Positions 39,462-47,959 of a stretch of 54,059 bases of DNA are shown piece by piece (within the stretch, counting starts at the first letter, position 1; the number at the start of each line of letters is the position of its first letter). Under the pieces are notes generated by a model. It had not been told where the DNA came from. It made no database searches and saw only the letters and a program-made list of their open reading frames with translations. Origin of the DNA: Burkholderiales bacterium (GTDB lineage Bacteria > Pseudomonadota > Gammaproteobacteria > Burkholderiales > Burkholderiaceae_C). The translations under genes and the position numbers were made by a program. The stretch is from positions 1-54,059 of the forward strand of contig JACPVA010000016.1 of assembly GCA_016191995.1 (NCBI GenBank). The letters run 5' to 3'.

Positions 39462-39763
39462 GCGAGGTGGCGGCCGTGGCGGCCGAGGTGGGAGGTCGTG
39501 GGGGGATAAAGGCCCGAGCTTAGACCGCCGACGGGGCGTCGGCGCAACACGATGTAGCAAGCCCGGTCGCGCGCCACCGATCAGCGACGTCCGCACCGCG
39601 CAGCGGCATGAGGCACCCGCCGGGCCGCCCCAGGGGCGAAAACCGAAGGGCGCAGGCCCAAGCACCCCAGCGAGCTCGCGACGGCCGCAGCGCGGCCTCA
39701 TCCGGCAACGCCGAGGTCACCCCGGCGACAACCGCCGCGGCACGGTGCCGCGACAATCGGCGC
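39462..39763. other. Gene-free stretch with dispersed repeat family 2
   Basis: About 300 bp between divergent genes. It holds the family 2 repeat at 39608-39655 and a GACAAT hexamer near 39752 that could be the -10 box of the histidine phosphatase gene. No coding sequence of its own is supported. Confidence 0.55.
39608..39655 (+). repeat. Dispersed repeat family 2, copy 1
   Basis: The core CCCGCCGGGCCGCCCC is followed by GGGGCGAAAACCGAAGGGCG and a C-rich end. A close copy lies at 53367-53430 in the other orientation. The first part is self-complementary (CCCGCCGGGC). Confidence 0.75.
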
Positions 39764-40432
39764 ATGGGCACACTCTACCTCGTCCGCCACGGCCAGGCCT
39801 CGTTTGGCAGCGAAGACTACGACCGTCTCAGCGAGCTCGGCGCGCAGCAATGTCAGCGCCTGGGCGCACATTGGCGGCGCCGCGGGATCCGTTTCGCGGC
39901 CAGCTTCAGCGGCACGCTGCGGCGCCATCGGCAGTCGCTGGACGCGATCGGCGAGGGCCTGGGCGGGCTGCCCGAGGCCGAGCCGCTCGCCGGGCTGGAC
40001 GAGTACGACCCCGAGGCGCTGGTGCGCGCGCTGTACCCGCAGCCACCGCCGCCGCCCGACCCGACGCAGGCCTGGCGCCACCACTTCCGCCTGCTGCGCG
40101 ACGGCCTGCACGCCTGGGTCGAGGGCCGCACCGCACCGGCGGGCATGCCCTCGCACGCGGACTTCGTCGCCGGCGTGGCCGCCGCGCTCGATCGCGCGCG
40201 TGCGCGCGACGGCGGCGATGTGCTGATCGTCAGCAGCGGCGGGCCGATCGCCACCGCGGTCGGCCTCGTGCTCGGGCTCGCGCCGGCGGCAATCGTCGAG
40301 ATCAACATGCGAATCCGCAACAGCTCGGTGACCGAGCTCGCCACGACGCGCGGCGGCCACGCGCTGGTCGCGTTCAACGCCATCCCGCACCTGGAATCCG
40401 CCGACGGCGAACACTGGATCACGCACGCCTGA
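39764..40432 (+). CDS. Histidine phosphatase family protein
   Basis: A 222-residue protein. The N-terminal catalytic motif LYLVRHGQASFGSEDYDRLSELG contains the phosphohistidine His in RHGQ (residues 8-11). The second Arg lies in FSGTLRRHRQS, and the second His region is VLIVSSGGPI, where the usual SHGG has become SSGG, so the second catalytic His appears to be replaced by Ser. It may be catalytically weak or non-canonical. The ATG at 39764 sits just before the first strand. Substrate unknown. Confidence 0.85.
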   Translation: MGTLYLVRHGQASFGSEDYDRLSELGAQQCQRLGAHWRRRGIRFAASFSGTLRRHRQSLDAIGEGLGGLPEAEPLAGLDEYDPEALVRALYPQPPPPPDPTQAWRHHFRLLRDGLHAWVEGRTAPAGMPSHADFVAGVAAALDRARARDGGDVLIVSSGGPIATAVGLVLGLAPAAIVEINMRIRNSSVTELATTRGGHALVAFNAIPHLESADGEHWITHA

Positions 40433-40662
40433 GCGGCCACCGCGGCGCCGCGGCAGGCGCGGCTTGGGCACCACGCAGGCGGTCGCGGCCGGCCGCGCAC
40501 GCTCATCCCAGTCGGCGCGTCGGGCGGGACCGGGCAAGGGTGTCGTCGCGCGGCCTCGCGCGTCCAGCCTGCAGCCGAGGGTTTGCGAGGCTGCATCGAG
40601 CCCTTGGCCGACTCCTAGAATTCCGTCCATCCCCGCCGGGGACGAGCCGACCGCCCCCGCCC

Positions 40663-42981
40663 ATGCCCGACGACCGCCCCGCCCGCGTGCCGCCCCACCC
40701 ACGCACGGCTGGCGGCCTGGCGATCGTCGGCATCGTGCTGCTGCTGGTGGCTGCGGTCGTCGCCGCGCTGCAGTGGCGCCAGCTCGGCATCGCCCAGCAG
40801 GCGGTGCGCGTGGGCAATCCCTATGCCGGGATGGGGCTGTTCCAGGTCGAGGTCGCGTTCCTGCGGCTGGCCGGTCCGTGGCGTGCGGCAGCGGCCGGCG
40901 ACGCCGAAGCCGCCGCGGCGCTGCCGCTGCGCTACGAACTGTTCGTCAGCCAGCTCGCCACCGCACGCAAGGGCGGGCTGCGCGAGATCATCGACGGCGT
41001 CGCGGAGGCCGAAGCCGCGCGCGCGCGACTGGAGGCCTTCGTCTCGCGCGCCGATGCGCTGTTCGACGCCGGCCGCGCGCCATCGCCCGAGGCTCTCACC
41101 GCGCTCCTCGTCGAGCTCGACGAGGTCGACGCGTCGGCGCGCACGCTGACCCTGGCCGCCGCCCACCGCAGCGCCGAGCGCGGCGACGCGCTGGTCGACA
41201 CGCTGCGCCGATACGGCAGCTTCGGCGTCGCGCTCGGCGCCGCGCTGTTGCTGCTGTGCGCGGCGTTCGCGCTGCTGGCGCTGCGCCAGCACCGGCTGGT
41301 GCGCGAGCGCCAGCGCGCGCTGGAGGCGCTGGCCGAGCGCCTGACCACGGCGCGGCGCGACGCCGAGGCGGCCGACCAGGCCAAGACCGCCTTCCTGGCC
41401 GACACCAGCCACGAGCTGCGCACGCCGGTGCAGGGGCTGCTGGGCATGCTGACGCTGCTGGCCGGGCAGCGCGCCAGCCTGCAGCCGCGCCAGGCCGAGC
41501 AGTTGCAGCTCGCGCTGGATGCCGGGCAGCACCTGCTGCGCATCCTGGACGATCTGCTGGACCTGTCGCGCCTGCAGTCCGGCTCGCCGGTGCTGCAGCG
41601 TGCGCCGCTGGCGCTGCAGGCGCTGGCCGACGAGGTGCTGGCGCTGATGCGGCCGCAAGCCGCGGCCAAGGGCCTGCTGCTGCAGTCGGGCATCGAGCCC
41701 GGGCTGCCGCAGCGCATCGTCGCCGACGGCACGCGGGTGCGCCAGGTGCTGTTCAACCTGCTGTCCAACGCGGTCCGCCACTGCGACCGCGGCAGCGTGA
41801 CGCTGGACCTGCGACGTGCGCCGGGCGACCCCGCGCGGCTGCAGTTCCTCGTCACCGACACCGGCATCGGGATCGGGCGCGACGATGCCCGCAGGCTGCT
41901 CGACGGGCGCGGCGCCGGCCATGCCGGGGAAGAGTCGCGCGCCGGCCATGCCGGGGTGGAGACGCGCTCCGGCCATGCCGGGGGATTGACGCGCGCCGGC
42001 CATGTCGGCGCGGACGAGCGCGCCGGCGCCGGTCTCGGGCTGGATATCTCGCGCCGCCTCGCGCGCCTGATGGGCGGCGAGCTGACGCTGCACAGCGTGC
42101 CCGGCGAGGGCAGCCGCTTCGGCCTGGAGATCCCGCTGCAGGAGGCGGCACCCGAGCCGGCAGCCGCCCCGGCACCGCCGGCATCGCCACTCGAGGCCGA
42201 GCTGCGCACGCTCGCCGTGCTGGTGGCCGAGGACCACCCGATCAACCGCCAGTATCTGGCCGCGCTGCTGGAGTCGCTCGGGCACCGCGCGCACTTCGTC
42301 GCCGACGGGCGTGACGCGGTGCGGGCGGCATGCGAGCAGCGCTTCGACCTCGTGCTGATGGATCTGCACATGCCGGAGATGGACGGCATCGCCGCCACGC
42401 GCGCGATCCGCGCGCTGCCCGATCGGGCCGCGGCCACGGTGCCGATCGTCGCGCTGACCGCCGATGCCTTCCAGGAGACGCGCGAGCGCTGCCTGGTGGC
42501 GGGGATGAACGACTTCCTGACCAAGCCGGTCAGCCCGCAGGATCTGGCCGCGGCGCTGCGCCGCCTGTTCGGCCACGATGCGGCCGACGCCGCGCCGCCG
42601 GGCGAGCCGCCGGCCCCGGCACCGCTGGCGCCGTCCGCCGCCCTGGTCGACGCCGAGGCCCTGCAGCGGCTGCTGCAAGGCCTGCCGGCCGGGCGCGTCG
42701 CCGAGCTGGTCAACGCCTACCTGGACCAGGCCGGCGACACCGCGGCGCGCATGCGCCAGGCGCTGCGCGAAGGCCGGGCGCTGGAGCTGCGAGCGCTCGC
42801 GCATGCCACGCGCGGGGCGGCGCTCAACCTGGGGCTGTCGGCGCTGGCGCAGACGGCGCAGGCGCTGCACGAGGGCGCGGCCCATCTGCCGGCGCACGAG
42901 GTGGCGCACCTGGTGCAGCGCTTCGAACGGCTCTTGCCGCGCACGCGCGAGGCAGCGCAGGAGGTCGGGCTGCCGGCCTGA
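40663..42981 (+). CDS. Hybrid sensor histidine kinase with receiver and HPt domains
   Basis: A 772-residue membrane kinase. Membrane segments at ~18-37 and 187-207 enclose a helical periplasmic sensor. The H box is DTSHELRTP (His250); the N box is near NLLSNAVRH (Asn369); the G1 box is DTGIGIG (399-405); the G2 box is GAGLGLD (455-461). Between G1 and G2 the usual F box is absent and replaced by four nine-residue repeats of the type RAGHAGxxT (417-452). The receiver domain has Asp567 (LMDLHMPEMDG) and Lys621; the C-terminal HPt has His714 in LAHATRG. It is an orphan kinase: no partner response regulator is next to it. The ATG at 40663 precedes the first membrane segment. Confidence 0.92.
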   Translation: MPDDRPARVPPHPRTAGGLAIVGIVLLLVAAVVAALQWRQLGIAQQAVRVGNPYAGMGLFQVEVAFLRLAGPWRAAAAGDAEAAAALPLRYELFVSQLATARKGGLREIIDGVAEAEAARARLEAFVSRADALFDAGRAPSPEALTALLVELDEVDASARTLTLAAAHRSAERGDALVDTLRRYGSFGVALGAALLLLCAAFALLALRQHRLVRERQRALEALAERLTTARRDAEAADQAKTAFLADTSHELRTPVQGLLGMLTLLAGQRASLQPRQAEQLQLALDAGQHLLRILDDLLDLSRLQSGSPVLQRAPLALQALADEVLALMRPQAAAKGLLLQSGIEPGLPQRIVADGTRVRQVLFNLLSNAVRHCDRGSVTLDLRRAPGDPARLQFLVTDTGIGIGRDDARRLLDGRGAGHAGEESRAGHAGVETRSGHAGGLTRAGHVGADERAGAGLGLDISRRLARLMGGELTLHSVPGEGSRFGLEIPLQEAAPEPAAAPAPPASPLEAELRTLAVLVAEDHPINRQYLAALLESLGHRAHFVADGRDAVRAACEQRFDLVLMDLHMPEMDGIAATRAIRALPDRAAATVPIVALTADAFQETRERCLVAGMNDFLTKPVSPQDLAAALRRLFGHDAADAAPPGEPPAPAPLAPSAALVDAEALQRLLQGLPAGRVAELVNAYLDQAGDTAARMRQALREGRALELRALAHATRGAALNLGLSALAQTAQALHEGAAHLPAHEVAHLVQRFERLLPRTREAAQEVGLPA
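41911..42018 (+). repeat. 27-bp tandem repeat inside the sensor kinase ATP lid
   Basis: Four in-frame units at 27-bp spacing, each with GCCGGCCATGCCGGGG or a close variant (starts of the GCCGGCCATG core at 41914, 41941, 41968, 41995; the third begins TCCGGCCATG). They encode residues 417-452. The next residues, RAGAGLGLD, continue the pattern into the G2 box. Confidence 0.9.
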
Positions 42982-43106
42982 GCGCCGCGCATCGATCGGG
43001 GTTGCCACACGCTGCACGGAGCCTGGCGGCGGCGAGACGCGCGACGCCGCGCCGTCGCCCCCGCACATCCTGCGCCGCGGCCGAGCCGCACGTGCCACGG
43101 CCGCGT

Positions 43107-44144
43107 TCAGACGATCGTCGGCTCGGGCTCGAGCCGGATGCCGAAGCGGCCGTAGACGCTTTCCTGGATCGCGCGCGCCAGCGTCAGCACCTCGGCGCCG
43201 GTGGCGCCGCCGCGGTTGACGATCACCAGCGCCTGCTTCTCGTACACGCCGGCGTGGCCGACGGTCTTGCCCTTCCAGCCGCAGGCCTCGATCAGCCAGC
43301 CGGCGGCGAGTTTGAAGCGGCCGTCGGGCAGCGGGTAATGCACAAGGCCCGGGTCGCGGCCGATGATGTCGCGGCACTGCTCGGCGCTGACGACCGGATT
43401 CTTGAAGAAGCTGCCCGCGTTGCCCAGCCGTGCCGGGTCGGGCAGCTTGGCACGCCGGATTTCGCACACCCAGTCGAGGATCGTGCGCGCGTCGGGCGCG
43501 CCGATGCCGGTCTCGGCCACGCGCCGCGCCAGGTCGACGTAGCCGAGCACCGGCTGCCAAGGGCGCGGCAGGCGCAGCCGCACGCGCGTGATCAGCGACT
43601 TGCCGGCCAGCGCCTGCTTGAAGATGCTGTCGCGGTAGCCGAAGCGGCAGGCCGCCGCCGCCAGCGTCACGCTGCGCCCGGTGACCAGGTCGACCGCATC
43701 GAGCGACTCGAAACGCTCGGCCAGCTCGACCCCGTAGGCGCCGATATTCTGCACCGGCGCCGCGCCGACCCGGCCCGGGATCAGCGCCAGGTTTTCCAGC
43801 CCCGGCCAGCCCTGCGCGATCGTCCACTCGACCAGTCCGTGCCAGTCCTCGCCCGCGCCGGCCTCGACGATCCAGGCATCCGGGCGCGCCTCGGCGAGCC
43901 GCCGCCCCATGACCTCGACCTTGAGCACGACGCCGGCCGGATCGCGGCCGAGCACCAGGTTGCTGCCGCCGCCGAGGACGAACTTGGGCAGGCGGCCGAG
44001 CTCTCGGTCGCCGAGCACGGCGCGAACGTCGGCGTCCGACGCGATGCGAACCAGCCGCCGCGCCACCGCCGGCAGGCCGAAGGTGTTGAGCTGGCGCAGG
44101 CTCGCGTGACGCTCGACGTGGGGCCGCACGGCAGTCAGGTTCAT
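43107..44144 (-). CDS. murB: UDP-N-acetylenolpyruvoylglucosamine reductase
   Basis: A 345-residue FAD enzyme of peptidoglycan precursor synthesis that reduces enolpyruvyl-UDP-GlcNAc to UDP-MurNAc with NADPH. FAD-site landmarks are FVLGGGSNLVLG (56-67) and NIGAYGVELAE; the catalytic Ser lies in GNAGSFFKNP; the C-terminal Glu is in LEPEPTIV. It is the longer type I (E. coli-like) MurB. The ATG at 44144 (MNLTAVRPH) gives the family start with NTFGLPA soon after. It is divergent from the SUOX-fold gene (114 bp). Confidence 0.95.
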   Translation of the reverse strand: MNLTAVRPHVERHASLRQLNTFGLPAVARRLVRIASDADVRAVLGDRELGRLPKFVLGGGSNLVLGRDPAGVVLKVEVMGRRLAEARPDAWIVEAGAGEDWHGLVEWTIAQGWPGLENLALIPGRVGAAPVQNIGAYGVELAERFESLDAVDLVTGRSVTLAAAACRFGYRDSIFKQALAGKSLITRVRLRLPRPWQPVLGYVDLARRVAETGIGAPDARTILDWVCEIRRAKLPDPARLGNAGSFFKNPVVSAEQCRDIIGRDPGLVHYPLPDGRFKLAAGWLIEACGWKGKTVGHAGVYEKQALVIVNRGGATGAEVLTLARAIQESVYGRFGIRLEPEPTIV

Positions 44145-44258
44145 CCCGCCGATTCTGGCCGATCCCCCGAACGGGGGTGTGCAGCCTGCGCATGCGGCGG
44201 CGGATACCTCCCTTGGCAGGATGTCCGCGGCGCGCGCCTGCCCGGACAATCCCCGGGC

Positions 44259-44792
44259 ATGGCCGACCGCCCTGCCTCGCTGCCCGCGCGCCGGCGCCGC
44301 CTCCTCCTCGGCGCCGCGCTCGCCATCGTCGCCGGCACGGCCTGTGCGTCGCCTCCCGCCGCCGACGGCACGGTGCTGACGGTCGAGCTGCCGGCCGCGT
44401 CCGAGGGCGCGGCGCGCGAGCGGCGCGATTTCGACCTCGCCGCACTGGCGGCGCTGCCGCAGACGACGATCCGGGCCACACTGCCCTGGTATGGCGCGCC
44501 GCGGCACTTCACCGGGCCGCTGCTGCGCGATGTGCTGGCGGCCGCGGCTGCGCCGGCGGCGGCGCGCAGCCTGCTGGCACAGGCGCTGGGCGAGTACCGC
44601 GCCGAGATCCCGATCGAGGACCTGCGGCGCTGGCCGGTGATCGTCGCCTACCAGGTCGACGGCCGGCCGGTCGCGGTGCGCGACAAGGGCCCGCTGATGA
44701 TCGTCTACCCCGTCGACGACGACCCCGAGCTGCGTCAGGGGCGCTATCTGGGCCGCGCGGTCTGGCACTTGCGCACGATCGAGCTGCGCTGA
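44259..44792 (+). CDS. Exported sulfite-oxidase-fold (molybdopterin-binding-like) protein
   Basis: A 177-residue protein with an Arg-rich N-terminus (PARRRRLLLGA) and a hydrophobic signal segment ending near residue 30, possibly Tat or Sec. The rest resembles a small oxidoreductase molybdopterin-binding domain: WYGAPRHFTGPLLRDVL, YRAEIPIEDL, AYQVDGRPVAVRDKGPLMIVYP and a C-terminal WHLRTIELR. The only cysteine lies in the signal segment, so the mature protein lacks the Cys that ligates molybdenum; it may not bind the cofactor. It lies between murB and the YajQ-type gene. A GACAAT hexamer near 44245 is close to the start. Confidence 0.8.
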   Translation: MADRPASLPARRRRLLLGAALAIVAGTACASPPAADGTVLTVELPAASEGAARERRDFDLAALAALPQTTIRATLPWYGAPRHFTGPLLRDVLAAAAAPAAARSLLAQALGEYRAEIPIEDLRRWPVIVAYQVDGRPVAVRDKGPLMIVYPVDDDPELRQGRYLGRAVWHLRTIELR

Positions 44793-44894
44793 CTCGCGCA
44801 GCGCGCGCGCCGCGCAGCGCGCGCGGCTGGCAGAATCCGGCGCAGACCCGCCCGTACCCGCCCTCTTGCGCGCGACTGCGCCCGACTACGCCCG

Positions 44895-45398
44895 ATGCCC
44901 AGCTTCGATACCGTCCTCGAGCCCGACCTGGTCGAGGTCCGCAATGCGGTGGACCAGGCGATGCGCGAGATCGGCACCCGCTTCGACTTCAAGGGCAGCT
45001 CGGCCAAGGTCGAGTTCGCCGACCCGGGCGGCGGCAAGCGCGAGCTGCTGCTCTGGGCCGACAGCGAGTTCCAGCTCGGCCAGGTCAAGGACCTGCTGCT
45101 GGCGCGCATGGCCAAGCGCGGCGTCGACGTGCGCTTCCTCGATTTCGCGGCCAAGCCGCAGAAAATGGGCGGCGACCGCCTGCGTCAGCAGGTGCCGGTC
45201 GTCGCCGGCATCGACGCCGCCACTGCCAAGCGCATCCAGACCGCGGTCAAGGCCAGCAAGCTCAAGGTCCAGGTGGCGATCCAGGGCGAGACGGTCCGCC
45301 TCAGCGGCGCCAAGCGCGACGATCTGCAGGCGGCGATCGCGCTGCTGCGCAAGGAGATCGCCGAGCTGCCGCTGGGATTCCAGAACTTTCGCGATTAG
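44895..45398 (+). CDS. YajQ-family nucleotide-binding protein
   Basis: A 167-residue protein with two tandem ferredoxin-like folds. [20 protein letters not shown] is the family start; a second block is [12 protein letters not shown] and the C-terminus ends [11 protein letters not shown]. YajQ homologues bind cyclic di-GMP in Xanthomonas and Pseudomonas (XC_3703), or RNA in some reports; the role here is not established. No clear ribosome site is seen. It is followed 27 bp later by the retropepsin-like gene. Confidence 0.93.
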   Translation: MPSFDTVLEPDLVEVRNAVDQAMREIGTRFDFKGSSAKVEFADPGGGKRELLLWADSEFQLGQVKDLLLARMAKRGVDVRFLDFAAKPQKMGGDRLRQQVPVVAGIDAATAKRIQTAVKASKLKVQVAIQGETVRLSGAKRDDLQAAIALLRKEIAELPLGFQNFRD

Positions 45399-45425
45399 TT
45401 TCCCGATTCCAGCCAGGGACCCCAG

Positions 45426-46106
45426 ATGAGACGCCGCAGCATGCTGTCGCTGGCCACCGCCTGCGCAACCGGGATCACGACCGCGGCCGGCTTCGCGCCA
45501 GGGCCGGCGCTCGCGGCGACACCCGCGGTCGCGATGGCGGGCCAGATCGGCCGCAGCAAGGCGCTGCTGATGATCGACGGCCATCCGGTGACGCTCGCCG
45601 TCGGGCAGACGCGGATGGGCGTCACGCTGCGCGCCTTGCACGACGGTACGGCCGAGGTCGAGCGCGACGGCCGCGTCGCCGTCGTCCACCAGGGGCAGGC
45701 GCCGGTGCGGCTGGATGGCGCCGGTGCGGCCGCCGGCGGCGGGCGCGAGATCGTGCTGCCGATGGGGCCCGGCGGGCACTTCGTCGGCAGCGGTGCGATC
45801 AACGGGCGCGCCGTGCGCTTCATGGTCGACACCGGCGCCACCGTCGTCGCGCTGTCGGCCGACGAGGCCTCGCGCATCGGGATCGACGTCGGGCGCGCGC
45901 CGTTGGTATCGATCGGTACCGCCAACGGCGAGGTCCAGGCGCGGCGCGTCACGCTGACTGCCGTCACGCTGGGCGCGGTCACGGTCGCCAACGTCGCCGC
46001 GGTCGTGCTGCCGGCGCCGATGACGCATGTGCTGCTGGGCAACAGCTTCCTGCAGCGCTTCCAGCTGCAGCGCGAGAACGACGTCATGCGATTGCAGCTG
46101 CGCTGA
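45426..46106 (+). CDS. Retropepsin-like aspartic protease, TIGR02281-type
   Basis: A 226-residue protein with a signal peptide (MRRRSMLSLATACATG, cleavage region PALAAT). Residues ~45-90 form a small SH3-like part, and the C-terminal ~110 residues form one retropepsin-like lobe with the active motif FMVDTGATVVAL (Asp135) and a closing HVLLGNSFLQRFQL, where the Leu-Gly pair substitutes for the second flap motif. Such proteins act as homodimers, usually clan AA aspartic proteases of periplasm or membrane. It is 27 bp after the YajQ-type gene, likely in one operon with it. Confidence 0.87.
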   Translation: MRRRSMLSLATACATGITTAAGFAPGPALAATPAVAMAGQIGRSKALLMIDGHPVTLAVGQTRMGVTLRALHDGTAEVERDGRVAVVHQGQAPVRLDGAGAAAGGGREIVLPMGPGGHFVGSGAINGRAVRFMVDTGATVVALSADEASRIGIDVGRAPLVSIGTANGEVQARRVTLTAVTLGAVTVANVAAVVLPAPMTHVLLGNSFLQRFQLQRENDVMRLQLR

Positions 46107-46304
46107 GGCGCACCGCCCGCAGCGGCCGGCCGCCCCCGCGCCGGGGTCGATCCGGCGCCACGGCCGGTTCATGGACGGACCTCGGCCGGGCCGCGGCCGG
46201 ACCGCGGTCGAATTGGTGCCGAAGGCCGGTGCTGATGGAACCGCCGTGATCCCCGCGCTGGCGGCAGACTGCGCGGCATCCTCCGCTGCCCTGCCGAGGC
46301 GCCC

Positions 46305-46625
46305 ATGCCCCGATCGTCGCCGTCCCCGATCATCACGGATCGAGCCGAGTTCATCGACGCGCTGCACCTGCTGGCGCGCGGCCGGGTGCTGGTGCAGATC
46401 GGCGACGGCGGCCTCGGCTGGGCGCTCGACGGTGCCCCGGTGCGCTTCTGTGCACCGACGCTGACCTCGTACGGGCTGGTCGACGAGTTCGACAACCCGG
46501 AGGGCTTTCCCGGCGTGCGCTACTACCGGCTGACCGAGCGCGGGCAGCGCTTCGCCGAGCAGGCCTGGCGCGCGTGGCGCCGGCGCAGCCTGGTCGAGCG
46601 TGCGCTGGTGCGCCTCGTCGGCTGA
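46305..46625 (+). CDS. Small winged-helix-like hypothetical protein
   Basis: A 106-residue protein I do not recognise as a named family. The C-terminal YYRLTERGQRFAEQAWRAW is the wing/recognition-like end seen in many winged-helix proteins, and the middle holds a strand pair (LVQIGDGGLGWALDG). This is a plausible DNA-binding fold, but the first helices are weak. ATG at 46305 is taken as the start; there is no strong ribosome site. It lies between the retropepsin-like gene and the acyl-CoA dehydrogenase pair. Codon use is like the neighbours. Confidence 0.65.
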   Translation: MPRSSPSPIITDRAEFIDALHLLARGRVLVQIGDGGLGWALDGAPVRFCAPTLTSYGLVDEFDNPEGFPGVRYYRLTERGQRFAEQAWRAWRRRSLVERALVRLVG

Positions 46626-46734
46626 CGGCCGCACCCCCCGCCTCGGCCGGGCCCCCGCAGGCGCTGTCGCGCCGAGGACAACCCGCGCGCGGCGGTCGTG
46701 CTAAAACGCCGGCTCGCCTTTGGAGAGCGATTGC

Positions 46735-47937
46735 ATGGATTTGAACTTCACGCCGCAGGAGCTGGCATTCCGCGCCGAGATCCGCGCCTGGGTACGCGCG
46801 AACCTGCCCGCCGACCTCAGCCACAAGGTGCACCACGCGCTGCGCCTGAGCCGCGACGACATGCAGCGCTGGGCCAGGATCCTGGGCCAGAAGGGCTGGC
46901 TGTGCTGGGGCTGGCCCGAGCGCTTCGGCGGCCCGGGCTGGAACGCGGTGCAAAAGCACCTGTTCGAGGAGGAGTGCGCGCTCGCCGGTGCACCGCGCGT
47001 CGTGCCCTTCGGCCCGGTGATGGTCGGCCCCGTGATCATCGCCTTCGGCAGCCCCGAGCAGCATGCGCGCTTCCTGCCCGGGATCGCCAGCGGCGAGGTC
47101 TGGTGGAGCCAGGGCTATAGCGAGCCGGGCTCGGGATCCGACCTGGCGAGTCTGAAGACGCGCGCCGAGCGGCGCGGAGACAAGTTCATCGTCAACGGCC
47201 AGAAGACCTGGACCACGCTGGGCCAGTACGGCGAGTGGATCTTCTGCCTGGTTCGCACCAGCAGCGAGGGCAAGCCGCAGACCGGGATCAGCTTCCTGCT
47301 GATCGACATGAAGAGCCCCGGCATCAGCGTCAAGCCGATCGTGCTGCTGGACGGCGAGCCCGAGGTCAACGAGGTCTTCTTCGACAACGTCGAGGTCCCG
47401 GTGGAGAACCTGGTCGGCGAGGAGAACAAGGGCTGGACCTACGCCAAGTACCTGCTCGCCAACGAGCGCACCAATATCGCCGACGTCAACCGCGCCAAGC
47501 GCGAGCTCGAGCGCCTCAAGCGCGTCGCCAAGGCCGAGGGCGTGTGGGACGACCGGCGTTTTCGCGACCAGATCGCGCTGCTCGAGGTCGACATCGTCGC
47601 GCTCGAGATGCTGGTGCTGCGCGTGCTGTCGGCCGAGAAGAGCGGCAAGCAGAGCCTGGACATCGCCGGGCTGCTGAAGATCCGCGGCAGCGAGATCCAG
47701 CAGCGCTACACCGAGCTGATGATGCTGGCGGCGGGCCCGTTCGCCCTGCCGTTCGTCCACGAGGCGATGGAGGCCGGCTGGCAGGGCGACCAGGCGCTGG
47801 GCGGGCTGTGGCCGGGCGGCGCGGCGCACTGCGCGCCGCTTGCGGCGACCTACTTCAACTACCGCAAGACGACGATCTACGGCGGCTCCAACGAGGTCCA
47901 GCGCAATATCGTCGCGCAGACCGTGCTCGGCAGCTGA
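46735..47937 (+). CDS. Acyl-CoA dehydrogenase family protein (first of pair)
   Basis: A 400-residue flavoenzyme. Landmarks: LGQKGWLCWGWPERFGGPGW (about 50-69), SQGYSEPGSGSDLASL (FAD-contacting, residues ~127-142), TWTTLGQYGEWIFCLVRT and the C-terminal YGGSNEVQRNIVAQTVLG. GGAG precedes the ATG at 46735; an ATG at 46720 is also in frame. Paired 22 bp before a second, shorter acyl-CoA dehydrogenase. Two adjacent unlike acyl-CoA dehydrogenases often form a heterotetramer for bulky acyl-CoA substrates such as steroid side chains or aromatic acids. Substrate is unknown. Confidence 0.93.
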   Translation: MDLNFTPQELAFRAEIRAWVRANLPADLSHKVHHALRLSRDDMQRWARILGQKGWLCWGWPERFGGPGWNAVQKHLFEEECALAGAPRVVPFGPVMVGPVIIAFGSPEQHARFLPGIASGEVWWSQGYSEPGSGSDLASLKTRAERRGDKFIVNGQKTWTTLGQYGEWIFCLVRTSSEGKPQTGISFLLIDMKSPGISVKPIVLLDGEPEVNEVFFDNVEVPVENLVGEENKGWTYAKYLLANERTNIADVNRAKRELERLKRVAKAEGVWDDRRFRDQIALLEVDIVALEMLVLRVLSAEKSGKQSLDIAGLLKIRGSEIQQRYTELMMLAAGPFALPFVHEAMEAGWQGDQALGGLWPGGAAHCAPLAATYFNYRKTTIYGGSNEVQRNIVAQTVLGS

Positions 47938-47959
47938 AGGCGCGCGAGGGGGACAGGCG

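Noticed and set aside
41911..42018. Regular 27-bp repeats as a CRISPR array
   Set aside because: Units are directly joined and in frame within a kinase gene; there are no unique spacers or cas genes.
40615..44481. A 1288-codon open frame on the minus strand
   Set aside because: Shadow of the sensor kinase joined to an out-of-frame reading of murB; no domains.
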